Shown: in pieces, positions 34,427 through 41,322 of the stretch
Layout of the letters: each line of letters begins with the position of its first letter
Position numbering within the stretch: the stretch's first letter is position 1
Origin: Candidatus Pacearchaeota archaeon
GTDB lineage: Archaea; Nanobdellota; Nanobdellia; Pacearchaeales; GW2011-AR1
Assembly (NCBI GenBank): GCA_017609915.1
Contig: JAFCDA010000007.1
Coordinates: 1 to 41,322 of the forward strand
Direction of reading: 5' to 3'
Length of the DNA stretch: 41,322 bases
Notes under the pieces: model-generated
Databases searched by the model: none
Seen by the model: only the letters and a program-made list of their open reading frames with translations
What the model was told of the DNA's origin: nothing
Position numbers and translations under genes: made by a program

Positions 34427-36426
34427 ATTAAACAAAAAAATGGTTGAAGGAATAGAATTAAATGTTGGAAGCATAGATGTTAGTAATACTGATATTAAAA
34501 AAGATAATGATAAACAAGAAGAAACAATAGAAGAGAATTTTATTGAAGATACTAGAGGGGAAATTAATATAGAACAAACAGAAAAGATTATTAAAGAAAG
34601 AAAAGAGAAAATACTTGGTTTTTTTAAGGCAAAAAACCTTTGGGTTATTATTCTCTTACTAATTGCTGTAATTTTAGGTATTTATCTTAGAAGTATGCCT
34701 ATGCTAGATCATGGAGGAAATCCTGGTTTATGGGATATTACTACAAATACATGGACTTTAGGACCTGATTTAGATCCTTGGTTATTTTTTAGATATACTA
34801 AGACAATTGTTGAGCAAGGAGGTTTACCAGAAGTAGATATGATGAGAAATGTTCCTTTAGGATTTGATACTTCTATAGAAACCCCTCTATTACCCTATAT
34901 GATTGTATGGACTTATTCTTTTTTAAATATTTTTTCAGATGTTAGCGTTATTTATGCAGCTGCTATTTTTCCTGTAATAATGTTCGCACTGACAATAATT
35001 GTTTTTTTTCTTTTTGTCAGAGAAATCTTTATTAGAAAAACTAAGGAGAGTAAGGTTAAAGCTAATATTATTGCATTAATTTCTAGTTTTTTTATGATAG
35101 TTATTCCTGCGTTTTTATCAAGAACAATAGCAGGAATTCCTGAAAAAGAATCTACTGCTTTCTTTTTTATGTTTCTTGCATTTTATTTGTTTTTAAAAGC
35201 ATGGAAATCTGAAAATTTAAAAAAAGCTATAATTTTTGCTATTTTAGCTGGAATTGTTACTGCTTTAATGAGATTAGTTTGGGGCGGGGTTCTTTACTTA
35301 CTCTTAACAATCGCACTTGCTAGCTTTGTTTCATTTATCTTAAATAAAATTCATAAAAAAGAATTTATAGTATATTCTTCCTGGCTTTTTGTTTCATTGA
35401 TATTAATATTTTTCTTTTTTTCAAATAAAATTCCATTAGTAGATTTAATTTTAACAAGTTTAGATACTGCAGTTTGTTTTTTAATTTTTTTAATCTTTTT
35501 AATACATTTTATTATATGGAACACAAAATTATCTAAACTTAAAATACTTGAAAAAATCAAACTTCCTAAAAATATTATTTCAATGATTATTGCATTTATT
35601 TTTATTTTTATTTTGATATCAATTATTTTAGGTCCTAGTTTTATTGTTAGTCAAGTAAATAGAGTACATCAAATAATTTTTAAACCAACTTATGGGAGAT
35701 GGGGAGTAACTGTTGCTGAAAGTAGGCAGCCTTTTTTTACAGAATGGGGGGCAAGTTTTGGTCCGTTTATAAAAAATATTCCTGTGTTTTTTTGGTTATT
35801 TTTTGCTGGTTCTGTTGTTTTATTTAAAAAAATGTTAAATAAAATTAAACAAAAAGATTCTTGGATTTTAACAGGAACCTATTTTTTATTTTTAATAGGA
35901 ATAATATTTTCAAGATATTCTAGCTCAAGTATTTTTAATGGGAGTAGTTTTATTAGCAAGTCTTTTTATTATATTTCTGCTTTAATTTTAATTGGTTCTT
36001 TAATTTATTATTATATAAAATACCATAAAGAAAGAGATAATGGTTTTGAACAAATAGATTATAAATTATTAATTTTGTTTGCATTATTTATTCTTGGTTT
36101 ATTTGGTGCAAGAAGTGCTATAAGATTAATCCTAGTATTAGCTCCTATAACTACAATTTTTGTTGGTTATTTGATTGTAGAATCAATTAGTAGATTTAGA
36201 AAAACAGATGGTGAAATTGGAAAAATTATTTTAGGCACATTAATTATATTAATTTTATTATTAAGTATTTTTGCTTTTTACACATTTTATCAGGGGGTTA
36301 AAGCTCAATCATATGGTATGGTTCCTTCTTCTTATAATCAACAATGGCAAAAAGCAATGAAATGGGTAAGAGAAGAAACACCTAAAGATGCTGTTTTTGG
36401 GCATTGGTGGGATTATGGTTATTGGG

Positions 36427-36478
36427 TGCAAAGTATTGGAGAAAGAGCAACTTGCAAAGTATTGGAGAAAGAGCAACT
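36427..36478 (+). repeat. Exact 26-bp tandem duplication in STT3
   Basis: TGCAAAGTATTGGAGAAAGAGCAACT x2 (36427-36452, 36453-36478). Confidence 0.95.
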
Positions 36479-36635
36479 GTTTTAGATGGAGGTAATGCAA
36501 TTGTATATTGGAATTATTTAATGGGTAGGCATGTGTTAACAGGAGATAATCAAAAAGATGCTTTAGAATTTTTATATAACCATAATACAACTCATTTGTT
36601 GATTGATTCTTCAGATATTGGAAAATATGGTGCTT

Positions 36636-36661
36636 ATTCAAGTATTGGATTCAAGTATTGG
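36636..36661 (+). repeat. Exact 13-bp tandem duplication in STT3
   Basis: ATTCAAGTATTGG x2 (36636-36648, 36649-36661). Confidence 0.95.
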
Positions 36662-37436
36662 CAGTAATGAAGATTATGATAGAATTTCTGGAATTGGTGT
36701 TTTTACTTTAGATGAATCACAAACACAAGAAACACAAGATCAAATCATGTTTGTTTATTCTGGAGGTATTAGTCTTGATGAAGATTTAATAATTAATGAA
36801 AATGGAAAAGAAATTTTGCTTCCAGCAGGAAGTTCAGGAGTTGGTGCTATAATTTTGCCTATTAAAAACACTGGAAATCTAAATGATGTTTCAAAAGCAG
36901 GTCAACCATATATTGTCATAGTATATCAAGGATTACAGCATAAAGTAAATTTAAGATATTTATATGCTGGTGGAGAATTTATTGATTTTGGTTCTGGAAT
37001 TGAAGCTTGTGCCTATATTTTTCCAAGACTTCTTTATCAATCACAAGGGCTTAGTTCAAATCCAATTGGTGCTACTATGTTTATTTCTCCAAGATTAATG
37101 AGAGGTATGTTTTCTCAAGTTTATCTTTTAAATGACCCTTTGAATAATTTCCCTAACTTTAAATTAACTCATTCTGAACCTAATTTTATTATAGATGATT
37201 TGAATCATCAAGGGATGAATTTGCCTGAGATTATATTTTATTCTGGTATTCGAGGACCAATAAAAATCTGGGAAATTGAATATACTGGACAAGAACAAAT
37301 CAAAGAAGAATATTTAGATAAAGATTATTCTAAGTATATAGATTGGAGATTGTGATAGTTTTGTACAGAAAATTTAATCAGAACTCTTTCCCTTTAGATG
37401 ATTTTATTATGAAGTGGGGGTTTTTAAATTTAAGAA

Positions 37437-37814
37437 CTATGCTACTGGTTTTATGTGAATTCTATAAAATCTCCAATCTTTTGACTCCTTTTGGTTAATT
37501 GCCTCTCCAAAAGTTATATTAACATAATCTGCTTTAGGTGTAACCTCCATCATAGTTTTATCTAAACTGCAGCCTCCAGAATGATGATGATAACTTTGGT
37601 AAGTTAAATTAAGTTTACCTTTATTAGGAGCAATAACAACTAATTTTGTTGATGATCTTCCATGTCTTCTAACATTTCTTTCCCAAACATTTACTAAAAT
37701 TTTATTATCACACTTAACATGGCCAATATGTTCGTTAAGAAAGTTTATGCTTCTACTTAATCTCTCTCTTACCGCAGTATTGTTTGTTTTAAAATTTGGA
37801 TCTAAATAACTCAT
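37437..37814 (-). CDS. Hypothetical protein
   Basis: 125-aa uninterrupted ORF. Confidence 0.5.
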   Translation of the reverse strand: MSYLDPNFKTNNTAVRERLSRSINFLNEHIGHVKCDNKILVNVWERNVRRHGRSSTKLVVIAPNKGKLNLTYQSYHHHSGGCSLDKTMMEVTPKADYVNITFGEAINQKESKDWRFYRIHIKPVA

Positions 37815-37880
37815 TAAATTCTTAAGACTTATCAGTTTTTAAAAGTTATTATATTAGAAAATATGCAATAAGAAAAAACA

Positions 37881-38267
37881 CTATTTCTTCTTAAAAGCCC
37901 ATAATAAAGAACCTAAAAAAGCAATTGGAATAGCTACTATAATCCCTGCAAAATAAGCTATGTTTGCATTTAATACACTTTCTCCTAAAATATTTAAGAT
38001 TGAATTTCCTACCCAGATATTTGCAAAAATCGCAACTGCATAAACAATAAACCACTTGATAGCACTTGTTTTAACAGAGGTTTTTGATGAAAAAGTAAAA
38101 TTCCTATTAACTCCAAAATTAAAGACCATTGAAATTCCTGCTGAAATTACTTTTGAAAAAATAAATCCTATTCCAGTATTATAAAATGCATTAAAAAATA
38201 TCCAATCAATCAAGAAGGCCCCAAAACCAACAAAACAAAAAGCTACAAATTTAGAGAATAATTTCAT
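37881..38267 (-). CDS. GtrA-like family membrane protein
   Basis: KFVAFCFVGFGAFLIDWIFFNAF..SKVISAGISMVFNFGVNRNFTFSS. Confidence 0.88.
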   Translation of the reverse strand: MKLFSKFVAFCFVGFGAFLIDWIFFNAFYNTGIGFIFSKVISAGISMVFNFGVNRNFTFSSKTSVKTSAIKWFIVYAVAIFANIWVGNSILNILGESVLNANIAYFAGIIVAIPIAFLGSLLWAFKKK

Positions 38268-39194
38268 TTAAAACAATCCTCCTCTAAAAATAATTAAAGC
38301 TAATAAACAAAGGATTATTTGAAATATAAATATTAAATATGTGACATCTCTTTCATATACTTTTCTTTTGAATTTCTTTAAAATAAGTAAGGATAAATGA
38401 GTCAAACCATAAATCTTATTATGGGGCATTTCTAAACTTCCATCTTTTTGAGGAATAAGAAAAGATTGTTTTTTTAATCTGCCTCTTAATTTTAAAATTA
38501 CTTCAAGAATATAAGGAATAAATATAAAAATTGCTATTTTTTCAAAGTTTCCTAAAATAGCCATAATAGCAATTAATGCACCAATAGCCCATGTTAAAGA
38601 ATCTCCTGGGAAAACCTTTGCATGTGGTTTATTATAGATATAGAAAACTAATAAAGAGACAACCATGCATAATCCAATTAAAGCTAGCCAAGAAGAACCA
38701 CTAACATAAGCTATAAATGATAAAAAACTCAAGATTATGATTCCTTGTCCAGATTCTAAACCCCCAAGTCCTGCTAAAAAATTATAACTAGTTGTTGCTC
38801 CAACAACCCCTAATGGGACTATTAATAAAGGATATAAGATTCCAAATTCTACTGTTCCTAAAAACAACTAATGGAATTGAAGCTAAAAAAGCAAGAAAGA
38901 GTCTAAATCTTGCAGAAATTCCTCCATGTTGCCATCCAAACAAATCATCAACAATACCAAGAAGAGCTAAAATTAATATAACACTTAATAATGCAAATAT
39001 GTCCAAGGTTGTTGTATTGCTCTTTAGAATAAATGTTTTTATTGCAACATAAGATAAAACCCCTAAAACAGATTGAGTTTATGCATTTCTTCCCATAAAA
39101 GCCCAACCCTCTTACATTTTTTTATCCATTTTGGAAGAATTAGAGCAGTTAAGATAAAGCTGATAAGTAGTGGTGTTATTAAGATTATGTCCAT
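38268..39194 (-). pseudogene. GPT/MraY-family GlcNAc-1-phosphate transferase-like gene, broken into fragments
   Basis: N-fragment MDIILITPLLISFILTALILPKWIKKCKRVGLLWEEMHKLN-stop; ORF 39006-38788 (LLGIVDDLFGW); ORF 38867-38268 (VEFGILYPLLIVPLGVVGATTSYNFLAGLGGLE..HAKVFPGDS). Confidence 0.75.
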
Positions 39195-39250
39195 TACTTA
39201 ATATAAAATTTTGGGTTTTTAAGGATTATTAAGGATGGTTATAGTGGATT

Positions 39251-39268
39251 GGGGGTGGGTGGGGTAGG
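39251..39268 (+). other. G-rich tract with G-quadruplex potential
   Basis: GGGGGTGGGTGGGGTAGG in an AT-rich intergenic gap. Confidence 0.5.
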
Positions 39269-39282
39269 TTGTGGAAGAGCTA

Positions 39283-40062
39283 TCAATAAAGTTTCTTGAA
39301 TATAGAAACTTCTAATTTTGGAAATCCTTGATTCCCTCCCTTAGATATTTTTATCTCATATCCTTCTTCTTCAAAGAAGTTTTCAGATTCTAATTGGGCA
39401 ATTGCTCCTTCCACTATTCTCATGGGTTTTTCATATAATGCCAAGATAAAAAAACGAGGGTTCTTATCCTGGGCCTGCCTTCTGCAAAAAGTTATAATTT
39501 CCTCCCAATCATCATCATTGCCAGCGAATTTTGAGGATTTTTGCCAATCATCTACTAACCCATTAAATTCTTCTTCTAATTGTTCTTCCGGATAGCCATT
39601 CACTTTTAATTGTGCTAAATATGCAAGAATAGTTGGGAAAAATTCAGTAGTCGGAAGCTTCGCGATTTTGAGAAGCCTTCTTCCACCAGGCTGGTGTATT
39701 ATCTCTCTTTTTATTTGATATATACGATTTCTATGTCTATCTACTTCTTCATTTTTTTCTATTTTTTTATTATATTCAGATAGTAAAATCCCTGTTCTAA
39801 TAAGATTTATATGTTTATATTTTGGAACTAACATACTTATTTGCATATATTTTGGGTCTGCATTTGCTTGCTGTAAGAATAAAGCCTCTGTTTTATCAGG
39901 AACAAAAGCATACTTTCCCTCATTGTGTTTATCAATTATTATTTGTTTAATTTTTTCAAATCCTGGTTTAGAGTAATCAACTATCCCCTTGCCTGTTAAA
40001 TATATTAAAACCTCTTTTAAAGGCAAATTAGAAATAAAAACTAGAATCTCTTCAATCACCAT
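39283..40062 (-). CDS. Hypothetical protein
   Basis: 259-aa ORF overlapping the upstream gene by 11 nt. Confidence 0.6.
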   Translation of the reverse strand: MVIEEILVFISNLPLKEVLIYLTGKGIVDYSKPGFEKIKQIIIDKHNEGKYAFVPDKTEALFLQQANADPKYMQISMLVPKYKHINLIRTGILLSEYNKKIEKNEEVDRHRNRIYQIKREIIHQPGGRRLLKIAKLPTTEFFPTILAYLAQLKVNGYPEEQLEEEFNGLVDDWQKSSKFAGNDDDWEEIITFCRRQAQDKNPRFFILALYEKPMRIVEGAIAQLESENFFEEEGYEIKISKGGNQGFPKLEVSIFKKLY

Positions 40063-40318
40063 TATTTTCTTCAGGAGATTCTTTTTTTATAAGAAATTCT
40101 GAGATAGCAGTGGGGGTCCCATCCATAATTTCTAAAGAACCCGGGGCAAGTAATGCAAATTTAGCCTCTATAAATCTGTTAGGATTTTCTTTTGATCTAA
40201 TCTTTTCTTTTGAAGGGGTTAAAACATACCCTTCTTCATCTACATCATAATCAAAAGCTCTAAGAAGCAAAACTCTTTCTTTCTCACCCAATTCTTCAAA
40301 TATTATTTCCTGTGTCAT
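40052..40318 (-). CDS. Hypothetical small acidic protein
   Basis: 88-aa ORF, overlaps 39283-40062. Confidence 0.55.
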   Translation of the reverse strand: MTQEIIFEELGEKERVLLLRAFDYDVDEEGYVLTPSKEKIRSKENPNRFIEAKFALLAPGSLEIMDGTPTAISEFLIKKESPEENNGD

Positions 40319-40394
40319 ATTTATTTAATAAAACCCTTTTTTCTAATTTTATAAGGATTATTATATTTAAAAACCTATCTTAAAAATATCTATT

Positions 40395-40856
40395 TTAATC
40401 TTTCTTGAAATAGGAATTTATTATAAAAGCTACAATTGGGCCAATTGCAATAATAACAAAAACAAGAAAAACATATTTTATCCAAGAGTTGCCTTCATTT
40501 ATCAAACCTAAATCATTAATAAAAGTATAAATTCCAATTAAGGCTAAAATTGCTGCTGTAAATGCGATAATTCTATTAAACTCTTTCTGAGCCCCTCTAT
40601 TTTTATAATCAATTAAAAATTCTACTCCTGAATCAGTTAGGTGTACATGACTAATGTTCTCCTGGCTAATATCTTTATTATTCTCATCCTTATATGTTAT
40701 TTTAATAAATTTTCTTATTGCTAAATAGGGTATTACATTCTTGAATTTTCTATCAATTAACATCTTCTTTACTTTTGGGACTATGACTGTTGGCCCCTGG
40801 ATATTATAAAGCGCATTTAAAAATTCTATAACATTATCTATAAATCTTTTACTCAT
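40395..40856 (-). CDS. Hypothetical protein with two C-terminal TM helices
   Basis: 153-aa ORF, hydrophobic IIAFTAAILALIGIYTFI and YVFLVFVIIAIGPIVAFII. Confidence 0.6.
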   Translation of the reverse strand: MSKRFIDNVIEFLNALYNIQGPTVIVPKVKKMLIDRKFKNVIPYLAIRKFIKITYKDENNKDISQENISHVHLTDSGVEFLIDYKNRGAQKEFNRIIAFTAAILALIGIYTFINDLGLINEGNSWIKYVFLVFVIIAIGPIVAFIINSYFKKD

Positions 40857-41263
40857 TTTCTATTCTCCAACTCTGAAATTCTGTCTTCTAATTCTGCAAA
40901 TTTTTTCTCATAAATTTTATCTTTTCTGAGAACATAACCAGAAACTTCTGAAATTCTTTTTCTACATTCATTTAAGCGAGAAATTAAGTAAGGAATTAAA
41001 TTAATAAGATTACTATTTTTAGTTTTTCCACCAATTTTTATAGGGAATACATCAAAATTTAAAAATTTTTTAAATAAGGATATCTGAAGGCCCATATTTT
41101 TAGAAGGAACTGGTTGTTTAATTATTTTTGGAACAATTATCTCCCTAGTTTGTGTAACTATTTTTGGAATCCCTCGCTGTTTTAATTGATTTTGGAAACG
41201 TTTTTCTCTACCTTTTGCCAGTGCTCTTGATTGTTTTATAGAAATAGGTCTTTTCTTTCTCAT
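40853..41263 (-). CDS. Hypothetical basic protein with C-terminal coiled coil
   Basis: 136-aa ORF; ATGA overlap with downstream gene; IYEKKFAELEDRISELENRK. Confidence 0.55.
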   Translation of the reverse strand: MRKKRPISIKQSRALAKGREKRFQNQLKQRGIPKIVTQTREIIVPKIIKQPVPSKNMGLQISLFKKFLNFDVFPIKIGGKTKNSNLINLIPYLISRLNECRKRISEVSGYVLRKDKIYEKKFAELEDRISELENRK

Positions 41264-41322
41264 GGTTTTTTAAGGAATTCCTTCTTTAAAAACAATTTCT
41301 ATACTAGAACACAACTTTCTAA

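Larger units (their letters stand above)
34440..37355 (+). pseudogene. Oligosaccharyltransferase STT3/AglB, frame-disrupted by two exact tandem duplications
   Basis: Multi-TM with catalytic WWDYG; frames 34440-36485, 36404-36667 and 36603-37355 join if one 26-bp and one 13-bp repeat copy are removed. Confidence 0.85.

Noticed and set aside
36404-36667. 87-aa ORF treated as an independent gene
   Set aside because: It is the middle piece of STT3 shifted by the 26-bp duplication.

Overview
AT-rich archaeal chromosome segment, probably DPANN (Pacearchaeota/Woesearchaeota-like, inferred from gene content). The core is a rearranged ribosomal protein supercluster on the + strand (~14.3-30.8 kb): uL3, orphan, uL4, uL23, uL2, uS19, uL22, uS17, orphan, uL14, orphan, uL24, eS4, uL5, uS14, uS8, uL6, eL32, orphan, eL19, orphan, uL18, uS5, uS3, uL29, aIF1/SUI1, uL30, orphan, uL15, secY, DUF106/TMCO1-like. 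Flanks carry a tRNA-Ser(TGA), radical SAM and glycan genes, surface proteins, AMP phosphorylase, ribose-1,5-bisphosphate isomerase, an AI-2E transporter, a RelE-like toxin-antitoxin pair, a TrmB regulator, a SpoIIM-like protein, and a damaged N-glycosylation locus (STT3, GPT-like, GtrA). The main candidate for something undescribed is a dispersed ~80-110 nt element, seen in 13 copies (consensus roughly AATATCTTATAAGCATAGGNAGAGAT..GATGAKAAGATTAAGCTACTCATC..AACTTTAAGATTTATAGNATATA). It fills nearly every long intergenic gap in the supercluster, always points the same way as the downstream gene, and has a central hairpin with compensatory changes. Other notable items: six orphan ORFs embedded in the ribosomal operon; tail modules shared between ribosomal proteins, which may derive from the element; a radical SAM/carbamoyltransferase chimera; STT3 broken by exact 26-bp and 13-bp tandem duplications that together restore frame; a RelE toxin interrupted by one in-frame stop; and a duplicated tRNA-Ser 5' end flanking a hairpin-rich insert.
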